64,000 bases of DNA from Halopelagius longus (GCF_900100875.1 NZ_FNKQ01000002.1:186001-250000), one strand, 5' to 3'. Positions 9,731 to 19,127 are shown, counted from the first letter of the stretch. Notes: a model not told the origin generated them from the letters alone. Numbers and translations are program-made.

Positions 9731-9747
9731 CGCTCCCGCCTCCGTCG

Positions 9748-9783
9748 GCGTTCGACCGGCGTTCCGCGTTCGATCGGCGTCCG
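9748..9783. repeat. Two tandem copies of an 18-bp unit upstream of dhaK
   Basis: GCGTTCGACCGGCGTTCC is followed directly by GCGTTCGATCGGCGTCCG, matching at 15 of 18 positions. A partial third copy (GTTCGACCGAGCG) follows at 9788-9800. The repeat lies between ileS and dhaK, about 130 bp before the dhaK start. It could be a regulatory array or a chance slippage product in GC-rich DNA. Confidence 0.5.
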
Positions 9784-9912
9784 GTCAGTTCGACCGAGCG
9801 ATTCGCCGCCGCGCGTCCGTCCGACGCGAAGCGGTCCCCGACTTTCGCGGCCGACGCCGATGGTCCCCTCACGAACACTTTTGCCGTCTTCGGGCATCTA
9901 TCATGATGCACT

Positions 9913-10908
9913 ATGAAGAAACTCATCAACGACCCGTCCGACTACGTGGACGAGATGTTGGACGGTATGGTGGCGGCGTACCCCGACAGAGTCCGGCGAC
10001 TGGAGGGAACCAAGGTGCTGGTACGCGCCGACGGCCCCGTCGAGGGGAAGGTGGCCGTCGTCTCCGGCGGCGGGAGCGGTCACGAACCGACGCACGCGGG
10101 CTACATCGGCGACGGGATGCTCGACGGGGCGGCGTCCGGCGAGGTGTTCACCTCCCCGACGGCGAACGAACTCGACGAGATGGTACAGGCCGCGGACGCC
10201 GGCGAAGGCGTCCTCTGCGTCGTGAAGAACTACGAGGGCGACGTGATGAACTTCGACACCGCCGCCGAGATGGCCGACATGGAGGGCGTCGAGGTCGAAC
10301 AGGTGGTCGTCAACGACGACGTGGCCGTCGAGGACTCCCTGTACACCTCCGGTCGCCGCGGCGTCGCGGGCACCATCTTCGTCCACAAGGTCGCGGGCGC
10401 GAAAGCCGCCGACGGCGGCAGTTTGGCGGAGGTGAAGGAAGTCGCGGAGAAAGCCATCGACAACGTGCGGACGATGGGGATGGCGCTCACGTCGTGTATC
10501 ACCCCCGAGAAGGGTGAGGAGACGTTCGACCTCGGCGAGGACGAGATAGAACTCGGCATCGGCATCCACGGCGAACCCGGCACCGAACGCACGGAACAGA
10601 TGAGCGCCGAGGCGGTGGCCGAACACCTCACGACGAACGTCCTCGACGACTTGGAGGTCGAAGACGGCGAGGAAGTCGTCGTCATGGTCAACGGGATGGG
10701 CGGGACGCCCCTCTCCGAACTGTTCATCGTCAACCGGACGGTGCAGGACGTCGTCGCAGAGCGCGGACTCGACGTGTGGGACACGTGGGTCGGCGACTAC
10801 ATGACCTCCCTCGACATGGAGGGCTGTTCGGTGACCGTCCTCCGCGTGGACGACGAACTGAAAGAACTGCTGGACGCGAGCGTCGATACGCCCGCCCTGA
10901 AGCGCTGA
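9913..10908 (+). CDS. dhaK: Dihydroxyacetone kinase, DHA-binding subunit DhaK
   Basis: The substrate-binding subunit of the PTS-dependent dihydroxyacetone kinase, 331 residues. It holds dihydroxyacetone covalently as a hemiaminal on a conserved His, here His219 in GIHGEPG. Other signatures are VVSGGGSGHEPTHAGYIGDGML and the paired VVKNYEGDVMNFDTA region. It heads the dhaK-dhaL-dhaM unit. A CGAACAC half-site at 9872-9878 just before the start resembles half-sites in the fructose-operon promoters (see findings). Confidence 0.97.
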   Translation: MKKLINDPSDYVDEMLDGMVAAYPDRVRRLEGTKVLVRADGPVEGKVAVVSGGGSGHEPTHAGYIGDGMLDGAASGEVFTSPTANELDEMVQAADAGEGVLCVVKNYEGDVMNFDTAAEMADMEGVEVEQVVVNDDVAVEDSLYTSGRRGVAGTIFVHKVAGAKAADGGSLAEVKEVAEKAIDNVRTMGMALTSCITPEKGEETFDLGEDEIELGIGIHGEPGTERTEQMSAEAVAEHLTTNVLDDLEVEDGEEVVVMVNGMGGTPLSELFIVNRTVQDVVAERGLDVWDTWVGDYMTSLDMEGCSVTVLRVDDELKELLDASVDTPALKR

Positions 10909-10990
10909 GTCGATTCGTCGCGACTCGCTGACTTTTTCGAATATCGGCGGACGGCGTAGTTTCAAGCCGTCGGCGTCCCTCTAGCGGGCT

Positions 10991-11701
10991 ATGGCTGACG
11001 AATCTGTCCAACGGGAGGCGCTCATCGCGGCTATCGAGAACGTCGCGGCGCGCATCGAGGAGGAGAAGTCGTACCTCACGGAACTGGACTCCGCCATCGG
11101 CGACGCCGACCACGGGAACAACATGCACCGCGGGTTTCAGGCCGTCGCCGAGAAGACCGACGACTTCGAGGGGATGTCGCCCGGAGACATCGTGAAGACG
11201 GTGGGGACGACCATCATCGGCAACGTCGGCGGCGCGGCGGGACCGCTGTACGGCGGGTCGCTCATGACCGCGAGTCAGGAACTCGACGACGGCATCACCG
11301 CCGAGACGTCCGTGGCGTTCGCGGAGGCGTACCTCGACAAGGTGAAGGACCGAGGCGACGCGCCGGTCGGCGCGAAGACGATGGTGGACGCGCTCACCCC
11401 CGCGGTCCACACGTACAAGAAGTCCGTCGAACAGGACGACCTCGCGCCGTTGACGGCGTTCGCCAAGGCCGTCGACGCCGCCGAACGCGGCGTCGAGTTC
11501 ACCGTCCCCATCAAGGCGCTGAAGGGGCGGGCCTCCTTCCTCGATTGGCGGTCCGTCGGCCACCAAGACCCCGGCGCGACGAGCACGTACATCATCATGG
11601 AGGAGATTCTGAAGACGGCCGAAGAGTACCTCGACGGCGACACCGACGCGGAAGCCGTCGCCGAGACCGTTCCGGACGAGACGCCGGGTGACGGCGAATG
11701 A
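10991..11701 (+). CDS. dhaL: Dihydroxyacetone kinase, ADP-binding subunit DhaL
   Basis: A nucleotide-binding subunit of 236 residues. The GDADHGNNMHRGF stretch near residue 38 carries the Asp residues that hold the two magnesium ions. GGAAGPLYGG and GAKTMVDAL are further DhaL signatures. In PTS-type enzymes ADP stays bound as a coenzyme, is rephosphorylated by DhaM, and passes phosphate to the DHA on DhaK. It starts 82 bp after dhaK, and its stop codon overlaps the dhaM start in ATGA, so translation of the two is probably coupled. Confidence 0.96.
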   Translation: MADESVQREALIAAIENVAARIEEEKSYLTELDSAIGDADHGNNMHRGFQAVAEKTDDFEGMSPGDIVKTVGTTIIGNVGGAAGPLYGGSLMTASQELDDGITAETSVAFAEAYLDKVKDRGDAPVGAKTMVDALTPAVHTYKKSVEQDDLAPLTAFAKAVDAAERGVEFTVPIKALKGRASFLDWRSVGHQDPGATSTYIIMEEILKTAEEYLDGDTDAEAVAETVPDETPGDGE

Positions 11702-12084
11702 TAGGGTTGGTCGTCGTCTCCCACAGTTCGAAGGCGGCGGAGGGAATCCGCGATATCGCCGGGCAGATGGGCGGCGGAAAGGCACGCATCGAAGTCGCGG
11801 GCGGCGACGTGGACGGCGGCATCGGAACGGACCCGAACGCAATCGGGGAGGCAATCGAGGCGGCCGACGACGGCGACGGCGTCGTCGTCCTCGTCGATTT
11901 GGGGAGCGCCGTGATGAACACCGAACTCGCGTTCGAGATGACCGACGTTGAGGCGAGGATAGCCGACGCGCCCGTGCTCGAAGGTGCGCTCAACGCGGCC
12001 GTCGAGTCCACGAGCAAGAAGGCGACGCTCGATTCGGTCGTCTCCTCGGCGGAGGACGCGCGCGACTACCGAAAGACCGACTGA
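11698..12084 (+). CDS. dhaM: DhaM phosphotransfer subunit (mannose-type EIIA domain)
   Basis: A protein of 128 residues with only the EIIA-mannose-like domain of DhaM. The phospho-accepting His is His9 in VVVSHSSKAAEG. VVLVDLGSAVMNTEL is the conserved second element. Some bacterial DhaM proteins carry fused HPr and enzyme I-like domains; this one does not, so it must receive phosphate from a separate HPr. An HPr gene lies just 9 bp beyond, on the opposite strand. Confidence 0.95.
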   Translation: MIGLVVVSHSSKAAEGIRDIAGQMGGGKARIEVAGGDVDGGIGTDPNAIGEAIEAADDGDGVVVLVDLGSAVMNTELAFEMTDVEARIADAPVLEGALNAAVESTSKKATLDSVVSSAEDARDYRKTD

Positions 12085-12093
12085 GCGTTCGTC

Positions 12094-12360
12094 TTACTCG
12101 CCGTCTTCGGGCGTCGTGAGCACTTCTTCGAGGGCGTCGAGCGCCGCCTCGGCGTCCTCCCCCTCGGCGGTGAGGATCACCTCGTCGCCGTGCCCCGCGC
12201 CGAGTCCGGTGACGGCGAGCATGCTCCGGGCGTCCACTCTGTCGCCGTCCGGGGGACCGACCGTCACGTCCGCGTCGAACTCGTTTGCCGTCTCCACGAA
12301 CTTCGAGGCCGGGCGCGCGTGCAGGCCCGCCTCCGGGACGATGGTGACCGTTCGTTCCAT
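12094..12360 (-). CDS. ptsH1: HPr phosphocarrier protein, first copy
   Basis: A complete HPr of 88 residues. The active-site His14 lies in GLHARPAS; the Ser of ARSMLAVTGLG is at the position of the bacterial regulatory serine. It passes phosphate from enzyme I to a EIIA domain, here most likely DhaM next door. It lies 63 bp downstream of the glpK-linked membrane protein gene on the same strand, so it may be the last gene of a glpK transcription unit. A second HPr gene lies in the fructose operon. Confidence 0.95.
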   Translation of the reverse strand: MERTVTIVPEAGLHARPASKFVETANEFDADVTVGPPDGDRVDARSMLAVTGLGAGHGDEVILTAEGEDAEAALDALEEVLTTPEDGE

Positions 12361-12423
12361 ACTCTCCGTTCCGAGCCTGCGACTAAACGGTTACCGATGC
12401 GATCAAAAATATGGGAACCGGGC

Positions 12424-13485
12424 TCAGAGCCCGAACGTCGGGACGTACGACGCACTCGGGAAGAGACCGACGGCGTACAACACGAACACGAGGAACGACC
12501 CGAAGACGATGGCCGCCGCGGGCGGGTCCCAGTGGGTGTCGCCGTGCGCGTAGAAGATGCGCTGGAACAGCTCCCCGAACAGTCCCGAGACCGTGCCTAC
12601 CGCCCCCGCCCACAGGAGAGCGACGAGGAGCGACCCCCCGTCGCCGCCGCCGGTGGCCCCGAGGGCCGCGGCGCTTCCCGTGATGGTCATGTGGTGGGTG
12701 ACGGGAATCCGCTCGACGCCGAGGTTCAAGAACAGGAGCGACGCCGCGCTGATACCGAACGCGAGGAACGCGCTCCCGGTCGCCATCGCGATGTACCCGC
12801 CGAGGAGTCCCGAGACGAGGCTGACCGCGGCGACGTTCCCCCACTCGTACTGGTGGGGGAGCCACGGTTCGACCGCCAGACGGGCGTTCTGCCCCCCGTC
12901 CGTCGCCGTCCGACTCTCCTCCGTCGCCGCCGCCGACTGGTCGCCGACGGAGCGGAGCTCCTCCCGTTCGAACGGCGACATATCGAGGATGCCGTCGCCG
13001 CGAACCTTCCCGATTATCGGGTAACCGAACGCGATTCGGTGGAGGAGCGCCGAGAGGACGACGCCCATCGCGATGGGGTCGTACGGGAGGGCGAACGTGC
13101 TCGAAAGCACCGTCAACCAGTAGCCGATGATGCCGAACACGCCGCCGACCGCGAGCACGTCGGGTTTCGTCCCGAGTGCGAACGTGATGTCCTTGGCGTT
13201 GTGGTAGTCGAAGCCCGACTGCATGTAGCCGCGTTTCGCGGCGTACGCCGCGGCGGCCGCGCCGCCCGCGAAACTGATGGCGGGCGAGAACGGCGCGCCG
13301 AACGCGACGGAACCTGTAATGGCCCCGGCGTCCGCGTTGGCTACCGTCGCCGCCTCACCGGCGATGACCATGAAGCCGGTGAAGACGAAGGCCGGAAGCG
13401 CGCCGAGTGCGGCCCCGAACGCCCCGCCCGCGAAGGCGGCGATTATCACGTCGATGGCCCACAGGTCCGCGAGCGCCACGCTCAC
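12424..13485 (-). CDS. Polytopic membrane protein cotranscribed with glpK
   Basis: A protein of 353 residues with about eight hydrophobic segments and many Gly/Ala pairs, plus a hydrophilic loop at about residues 160-210. It has no signature of aquaglyceroporins (no paired NPA), so it is not GlpF. The start codon overlaps the glpK stop by four bases, so the two are almost certainly expressed together, which suggests a role in glycerol uptake or in handling a glycerol-pathway metabolite. In other haloarchaea I recall a similar protein at this place proposed as a glycerol transporter; I cannot verify function from the sequence. Confidence 0.8.
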   Translation of the reverse strand: MSVALADLWAIDVIIAAFAGGAFGAALGALPAFVFTGFMVIAGEAATVANADAGAITGSVAFGAPFSPAISFAGGAAAAAYAAKRGYMQSGFDYHNAKDITFALGTKPDVLAVGGVFGIIGYWLTVLSSTFALPYDPIAMGVVLSALLHRIAFGYPIIGKVRGDGILDMSPFEREELRSVGDQSAAATEESRTATDGGQNARLAVEPWLPHQYEWGNVAAVSLVSGLLGGYIAMATGSAFLAFGISAASLLFLNLGVERIPVTHHMTITGSAAALGATGGGDGGSLLVALLWAGAVGTVSGLFGELFQRIFYAHGDTHWDPPAAAIVFGSFLVFVLYAVGLFPSASYVPTFGL

Positions 13486-15020
13486 TCACCTCCGTCGCGC
13501 GCCCAGTCGAGCGATCGCTCGACGGCGTCCTTCCAGCGACCGTAGCGCTGTTCGACGTTCTGGGGGTCCTCCGGACCGAACTCCCGGTCTACCTGCCAGT
13601 TATCGCGGAGTTCGTCCACCGTCTCCCAGTAGTCGACGGCCAGTCCGGCGGCGTACGCCGACCCCAGCGCCGTCGTCTCGTCCACCACGGGGCGGACGAT
13701 GTCGGTGCCGACGATGTTGGCCTGCAGTTGACAGAGGAAGTTGTTCTTCACCGCGCCGCCGTCCACGCGGAGGTCGGTGAGTTCGATGCCCGAGTCCGAC
13801 TCCATCGCCTCCGCAACGTCGCGCGTCTGGAACGCGATGGACTCCAACGCCGCGCGAACGACGTGTTCGCGGCGGGTGCCGCGCGTCATGCCGACGATGG
13901 TGCCGCGAGCGCGTTGGTCCCAGTGGGGCGCGCCGAGGCCGGTGAACGCGGGCACGAAGTAGACGCCGTCCGTCGAGTCCACGGAGCGCGCGAGGTTCTC
14001 CGTCTCGGCGGCGTCGTCGATGAGCGTCATGTCTTCGAGCCACTCGATCGCCGCGCCCGTGATGAAAATCGCCCCTTCGAGGGCGTACTGGACGGGTTCG
14101 CCGGAGCGCTGGAAGCCCACCGTGGTGAGCAGGCCGTGTTCGCTCTCGACGGCTTCGTTGCCGGTGTTCATCAGCATGAACGACCCCGTCCCGTAGGTGT
14201 TCTTCGCGTCGCCTCTGTCGAAGCAGGTCTGGCCGAACAGCGCCGCCTGCTGGTCGCCGAGTGCGCCGGCGACCGGAACCTCCTCGCCGAGGAAGCCGTC
14301 GCCGTCCGTCGTCCCGTAGTACTCCTCGTCGGAGGAGGGACGTACTTCGGGGAGTATCGCCTCGGGGATGCCGAACTCCTCTAAGAGTTCTTCGTCCCAG
14401 TCCATCTCGTGGATGTTGAAAAGCATCGTCCGCGAGGCGTTCGTCACGTCCGTGATGTGGTTCCCCGTCAGCTTGTAGATGAGCCACGAGTCGATGGTGC
14501 CGAACATCAACTCGCCCTGTTCGGCCCTGTCGCGGACGTCGTCCGGTCGCATCCGCTGGAGCTTTATCTGGTCTGCGTTGTCGAGCATCCACTCGGCTTT
14601 CGTCGCCGAGAAGTACGCGTCCGGTTCGAGACCGGTCTTCTCCCGAATCCACCCCTCTTTGCCCTCGTCTTGGAGTTGTTCGACGCGGTCCGTGGTGCGT
14701 CGGTCCTGCCAGACGATGGCGTTCTGGATGGGTCGCCCGCTCTCTCGGTCCCAGATGAGCGTCGTCTCGCGTTGGTTCGTGATGCCGATGGCGTCCAACT
14801 GCTCGGCGCTCAGATCGGCGTTCCCCAACGCTTGCTGGATTACCTCTTGGGTGTTCTCCCAGATCTCCTCGGGGTCGTGTTCGACCCATCCCGGTTCCGG
14901 GTATTTCTGTTCGTGTTTCTGGTAGGCGTTCGCGACCACCTTTCCGCTGTGGTCGAACACCATGAACCTCGTTCCCGTCGTTCCCTGATCGACTGCCCCT
15001 ATGTAGGTGTCTTGTGCCAT
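13482..15020 (-). CDS. glpK: Glycerol kinase
   Basis: A FGGY-family kinase of 512 residues, the usual length, that makes sn-glycerol 3-phosphate from glycerol and ATP. Signatures are GAVDQGTTGTRFMVFD at the N-terminus (phosphate-1 motif), QDRRTTDRVEQL and the C-terminal DLRVDGGAVKNNFLCQLQANI adenosine-binding region. It begins a minus-strand unit glpK - membrane protein - ptsH1, divergent from a GlpA paralogue across 220 bp. In haloarchaea studied so far glycerol kinase is the main route of glycerol use. Confidence 0.97.
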   Translation of the reverse strand: MAQDTYIGAVDQGTTGTRFMVFDHSGKVVANAYQKHEQKYPEPGWVEHDPEEIWENTQEVIQQALGNADLSAEQLDAIGITNQRETTLIWDRESGRPIQNAIVWQDRRTTDRVEQLQDEGKEGWIREKTGLEPDAYFSATKAEWMLDNADQIKLQRMRPDDVRDRAEQGELMFGTIDSWLIYKLTGNHITDVTNASRTMLFNIHEMDWDEELLEEFGIPEAILPEVRPSSDEEYYGTTDGDGFLGEEVPVAGALGDQQAALFGQTCFDRGDAKNTYGTGSFMLMNTGNEAVESEHGLLTTVGFQRSGEPVQYALEGAIFITGAAIEWLEDMTLIDDAAETENLARSVDSTDGVYFVPAFTGLGAPHWDQRARGTIVGMTRGTRREHVVRAALESIAFQTRDVAEAMESDSGIELTDLRVDGGAVKNNFLCQLQANIVGTDIVRPVVDETTALGSAYAAGLAVDYWETVDELRDNWQVDREFGPEDPQNVEQRYGRWKDAVERSLDWARDGGE

Positions 15021-15240
15021 TGTGTCACCAACTCCGTACCGCGACGGGCCGAACCCGTCGCCGACGTCAGGATAGACGCCGAACGTGCTAACAAATAACT
15101 AGGAGTTCCATTAAATGTTTCCACGGGAAATGAGGTGAAATACCGAAGAATCTGGAATTATATGGCGAAATTAGGTGAAGTTCATCAACAGTGACCGGTC
15201 CGCCGTCAGTTCCAAACCGCGCAGCGCCCAACGTGTTCCA

Positions 15241-16518
15241 ATGGTGAATACGACCGAGGTTCTCGTCGTCGGCGGCGGGGCGACCGGGACGGGCATCGCC
15301 CGCGACCTCGCACTCCGCGGTGTCGACGTCACCCTCGCTGAGCGACGCGGACTCGCGGGCGGAACGTCGGGCCGGTCGCACAGCCTACTTCACAGCGGTG
15401 CGCGCTACGCCGAGGCCGACCCGGTCGGCGCGGAGGAGTGCATCGAGGAGAACCGGATTCTGCGCCGCATCGCGGGCGAGTGTATCGGCGAGAGCGGCGG
15501 CCTGTTCGTCCAACTCGAAGCCGACGACCCGGCGTACTTCGAGGAGAAGTACGAGGCCTGCGAGGAACGGGGCATTCCGGCGGAGGTGATAGACGGCGAC
15601 GAGGCGCGGCGCCGCGTCCCCGACCTCTCCGAGGACGCGGTTCGCGCGATGGTCGTCCCGGACGGCGTCGTCTACCCCTCCCGTCTCGCCGCCGCCAACG
15701 CCGCCGACGCCCGCGACAACGGGGCGACGATACTCACTCACGCCCCCGCGGAGGGGATGACGGTCGAAGGCGGGTGCATCGTCCGCGTCGAACTCGGCGG
15801 CGCGGCGGACGTCGAACCCGACTTCGTCGTCAACGCCGCCGGGACGTGGGCGGGTCAAGTCGCCGCGATGGCGGGCGTCGAGTTGGAGATGCGGCCGACG
15901 AAGGGCGTGATGATCTCCGTCTACTACGACGGCCTCGACCCCGTGTTGAACCGGTGTCGCCCGCCCGCCGACGGCGACATCATCGTCCCGCACGACACCG
16001 AGGTGGTCCTCGGGACGACGAGCGTCGAGGTGGACGACCCCGACGACTTCGAGGAGGAAGAGTGGGAGGTGGAGGCGATGTTCGAGGAGTGCTCGAAGAT
16101 GCTCCCGCCCGTCGCCGACGCCGAGGTGTCCCGACGGTGGTGGGGGGTACGCCCCCTCTACGCGCCCGACGAGGCGAGTCGCGGCGGCCGCGGCATCTCG
16201 CGGGGGTTCTTCGTCGTCGATCACGCCGCGGACCCCGACGACGAAGCCGCGACGGGCCGGTCGGCGTCGCCCGGCGAGAACGTCGAGAACTTCGCCAGCA
16301 TCGTCGGCGGGAAACTGACGACGTACCGCGTGATGGCCGAGCAGATGTCCGACTTCGTCGCCGACCGACTCGGCGTGGACGAACCGTGCCTCACGGACGA
16401 ACGCCCCCTGCCGGGGGCCGACGACCCCGAACGACTCGACACGTTCGTGGAGGCGTTCGACGCCCGGTCGCCGAGCGACGAGGACGTTCTCAGCCCGTCG
16501 GTGCACGGAGCGGACTGA
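15241..16518 (+). CDS. Short GlpA-like FAD-dependent glycerol-3-phosphate dehydrogenase paralogue
   Basis: A protein of 425 residues related to GlpA. It keeps the N-terminal FAD-binding GGGATGTGIARDLALRG, the HSLLHSGARYAE stretch and SIVGGKLTTYRVMAEQMSD near the C-terminal side, but lacks the cysteine-rich C-terminal domain of the 601-residue GlpA encoded nearby. It is transcribed divergently from glpK, with a TATA-like AATTATATG at 15156-15164. I chose the ATG at 15241: the upstream in-frame GTG at 15175 lies before the transcription start this box predicts. It may be a second glycerol-3-phosphate oxidase with a different electron acceptor; that is inference. Confidence 0.82.
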   Translation: MVNTTEVLVVGGGATGTGIARDLALRGVDVTLAERRGLAGGTSGRSHSLLHSGARYAEADPVGAEECIEENRILRRIAGECIGESGGLFVQLEADDPAYFEEKYEACEERGIPAEVIDGDEARRRVPDLSEDAVRAMVVPDGVVYPSRLAAANAADARDNGATILTHAPAEGMTVEGGCIVRVELGGAADVEPDFVVNAAGTWAGQVAAMAGVELEMRPTKGVMISVYYDGLDPVLNRCRPPADGDIIVPHDTEVVLGTTSVEVDDPDDFEEEEWEVEAMFEECSKMLPPVADAEVSRRWWGVRPLYAPDEASRGGRGISRGFFVVDHAADPDDEAATGRSASPGENVENFASIVGGKLTTYRVMAEQMSDFVADRLGVDEPCLTDERPLPGADDPERLDTFVEAFDARSPSDEDVLSPSVHGAD

Positions 16519-16551
16519 AGAGAGAACCGCGACGCGCGGGTCCGAGGACGC

Positions 16552-17859
16552 TCAGACCAGCGCTTCTTCGAGCAGTTGGAGGGGGTGTTTGATGTCGTAG
16601 CCGGTGCCGTGCTCCATCTGCATCGAGCAGGTGGGACACTCGGTCATGCCGACGTTCCCCTCGGCGTGTTCCATGTGGTCGAACATCTCCTCGCCTATCT
16701 TCATCGACGTCTCGTACTTCTCCTCCTTCCAGCCGTACGTGCCGGAGATGCCGGAACAGGAGTCGCCGACGTCCTCGATGGTGACGCCGTCTAACTCGCG
16801 GAACAGTTCGACGGACTGCCGGTTGAGCCCCTGATTCCGGGCGTGGCACGGCGCGTGGTAGGCGAACGCCTGTTCGGAGACGGAAGCGTCCGCGAGTGCG
16901 CCCTCGACGTCCTCGTGGATGCGGAGGTACTCCATCGCCTCGTAGGTGTGCGACGAGAGGTCCTGGATGCCGTCGATGTCGAACAGTTCGGGGTACTCCT
17001 GCTTGAGCGACAGCGAACAGGAGGTACAGGAGGCGATGATGTCGTACCCCTCGGGGATGAGGCCGGCGAAGTTGTCGACGTTGATGCCCGCCGCGCGCTT
17101 CGCGTCGTCGAGCATCCCGTTTGCGAACATGGGCGTGCCCGAACAGCGCTGTTGGGGGACGACGACTTCGTAGCCGAACTCCTCGAAGACGCGGACCATC
17201 GCCTTGCCGACTTCCGGCGTGTTGTAGTTCGAGTAACAGCCGTGGAAGTAGGCGACGCGCTTCTCCTCGGAGCGAACCTGCGGGCCGCCGCGTTCCTCCC
17301 ACCACTCGCGGAACGTCTGCCGGGCGAACTCGGGGAACTCCCGTTCTGCGGTGACGCCGAGCACCTTCTCCATCAGCCACCGCCCGGGACCGAAGTTCAT
17401 CGCGAAGTTCGCCAGTCGCGGCACCTTCGACGCTAACTCCGCCGACGTGCGGTAGTTCGAGAGGATGCGGTTGCGGATGTACTCCGCGGAGAGTTTGTCC
17501 ATCTGCTCTTCGACGTACTCCCCGCGGGCGGTGTTGTGCATCTGGCTGAGGGGGACGCCCGAGGGACAGGCGTCGTCACAGCGCATGCAGTTCGAACACG
17601 TCATGACGGAGTCGTCGATGTCTGTGTCCTCCTTGCGCTTCAGACGCCACTGCTCGGGGCCTTGGAACTTCGGCCCCGGGAAATCGTCGTCCACCTCCGC
17701 CACCGGGCAGGAGGTGTCACACGAGGTGCACTTGTAGCAGTTGTCCGCGCCCGGGCGGAGGTCCATCCCCGTCCCGTCGTCGAACACCTGCACCGGTTCG
17801 AAGTCGTCCTGTTCCGTCGTTCCGAAGTCTGCGTCTATTGGTGATTCTGCGTCGCTCAT
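16552..17859 (-). CDS. glpC: Anaerobic glycerol-3-phosphate dehydrogenase subunit C
   Basis: The iron-sulfur subunit, 435 residues. Two [4Fe-4S] ferredoxin clusters are marked by CYKCTSCDTSCP (about residues 41-52) and CSNCMRCDDACP (about 87-98). Two CCG-type domains follow, ending with a CPTCSMQME stretch. It passes electrons from GlpAB to the membrane quinone pool. Its start overlaps the end of glpB by four bases, and it closes the glpABC unit. Confidence 0.96.
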   Translation of the reverse strand: MSDAESPIDADFGTTEQDDFEPVQVFDDGTGMDLRPGADNCYKCTSCDTSCPVAEVDDDFPGPKFQGPEQWRLKRKEDTDIDDSVMTCSNCMRCDDACPSGVPLSQMHNTARGEYVEEQMDKLSAEYIRNRILSNYRTSAELASKVPRLANFAMNFGPGRWLMEKVLGVTAEREFPEFARQTFREWWEERGGPQVRSEEKRVAYFHGCYSNYNTPEVGKAMVRVFEEFGYEVVVPQQRCSGTPMFANGMLDDAKRAAGINVDNFAGLIPEGYDIIASCTSCSLSLKQEYPELFDIDGIQDLSSHTYEAMEYLRIHEDVEGALADASVSEQAFAYHAPCHARNQGLNRQSVELFRELDGVTIEDVGDSCSGISGTYGWKEEKYETSMKIGEEMFDHMEHAEGNVGMTECPTCSMQMEHGTGYDIKHPLQLLEEALV

Positions 17860-19127
17860 CTACGTACCTCCTCGCCCGCGCGAGTGCCGGCGACGGCCGC
17901 CGTCGCGAGGGAGACGCCGCTCGCGGAGTTCTCGCGGGCCACGTTCGCCCCGCCGACGACGCCGCCGGCCGCGCGGAGATTCTCGAACTGCGGTTCGCCT
18001 GCCGCCGTCGTGGGTCGCATCTCCTCGTCGGGGACGACGCCGAACCGCGCGAACGCGTGGTCGCCGAACGCCTCCGACTCGGACCACTCGTAGCGGTCCT
18101 CCGGGTGCGGCACGCGGAGCCCGAAGATCGGTTCCTCGACCCGTTCGCGGTTCGACCGGACGCCCTTGCCGACGAGTCCGCCCGTCGCGAGGACGAACTC
18201 CTCGGCGTGGTAGGGGACGCGCTTGTGCTTCTGGTCGACGTAGACGACCTCGATTCGGCCGTCTTCGGCCTCGTAGTCCACGACGGGGTTGCCCACCGAC
18301 ATGCGGACGCCCGCCTCGTCGAGGGCGTCGAACAGCAGGTCCTCGAGGCTGAGGCCGAGCAGACTCGGCGGGCCCGTCGGCACCTCGAACACCGTCGCGC
18401 CGATGCGCTCGGACAGGTCCCGGCGCACCGCCTCGGCGTTGTCGTCGCCGAGCATCGCCGGGAACCCGACGCGCGCCTCGCCGTCGAGTTCATCCGCGAC
18501 GGCGTCCGCGACGGCGCGGCGCACCTCCGTTCCGTCGTCGAGGCGTTCGTTCTGGTCTAACGCCTGCGCGTACCGCGTCACCTTCGCGTCGGCGCGGAAC
18601 TCCATCGGGAAGCGGAGCGTCGCGCCCCGAACGTCGAAGGGGACGCCCGACGCCTCGATGTGCTCCGCCGCGAGGGGTGCCTCGAAGTCGGTGAGCGTCT
18701 CGAAGCCGACCAGAAGCGCGTCCTCCTCGACGCTGGCGAGGCCCGGCGCGACGGACTCGGGGTAGCGAGCCGTCGGTTTCACCGTCCCGCCGTGGGTCGG
18801 CACGAGGGCGTTCGCGTCGGTGTGGCCGCCGCGGTAGGCGTCGCCCACCGCCTCGTCGAAGAGGCGCAGACCCTCGCGGACGGCCTCCTCGCCGACGACG
18901 CTGTAGGGGTGGTCGTCGGGCAGTTCGCCCATCGCCGCGAACGGGTCGGCGCGCGGCCCCTCGCCGTCCACGTAGCCGAGCACGTCTATCAGGCCGCTGG
19001 CCTGCCGGAGCGTGCTCTTCTTGTGGGAGACGAGTCTGACGCTCGCGCCGGACTCCGCGGCGGCGAGTGCCGCGATGCTCCCGGCGAGTCCGCCGCCGAC
19101 GACCACCACGTCCTCACGAATCGGCAT
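17856..19127 (-). CDS. glpB: Anaerobic glycerol-3-phosphate dehydrogenase subunit B
   Basis: A flavoprotein of 423 residues with the N-terminal dinucleotide-binding [17 protein letters not shown] and the family-typical [17 protein letters not shown]. The C-terminal [18 protein letters not shown] matches the second FAD-binding element of GlpB. It works with GlpA and GlpC to oxidise glycerol 3-phosphate to dihydroxyacetone phosphate. Its first 14 bases overlap the end of glpA. Confidence 0.95.
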   Translation of the reverse strand: MPIREDVVVVGGGLAGSIAALAAAESGASVRLVSHKKSTLRQASGLIDVLGYVDGEGPRADPFAAMGELPDDHPYSVVGEEAVREGLRLFDEAVGDAYRGGHTDANALVPTHGGTVKPTARYPESVAPGLASVEEDALLVGFETLTDFEAPLAAEHIEASGVPFDVRGATLRFPMEFRADAKVTRYAQALDQNERLDDGTEVRRAVADAVADELDGEARVGFPAMLGDDNAEAVRRDLSERIGATVFEVPTGPPSLLGLSLEDLLFDALDEAGVRMSVGNPVVDYEAEDGRIEVVYVDQKHKRVPYHAEEFVLATGGLVGKGVRSNRERVEEPIFGLRVPHPEDRYEWSESEAFGDHAFARFGVVPDEEMRPTTAAGEPQFENLRAAGGVVGGANVARENSASGVSLATAAVAGTRAGEEVRR

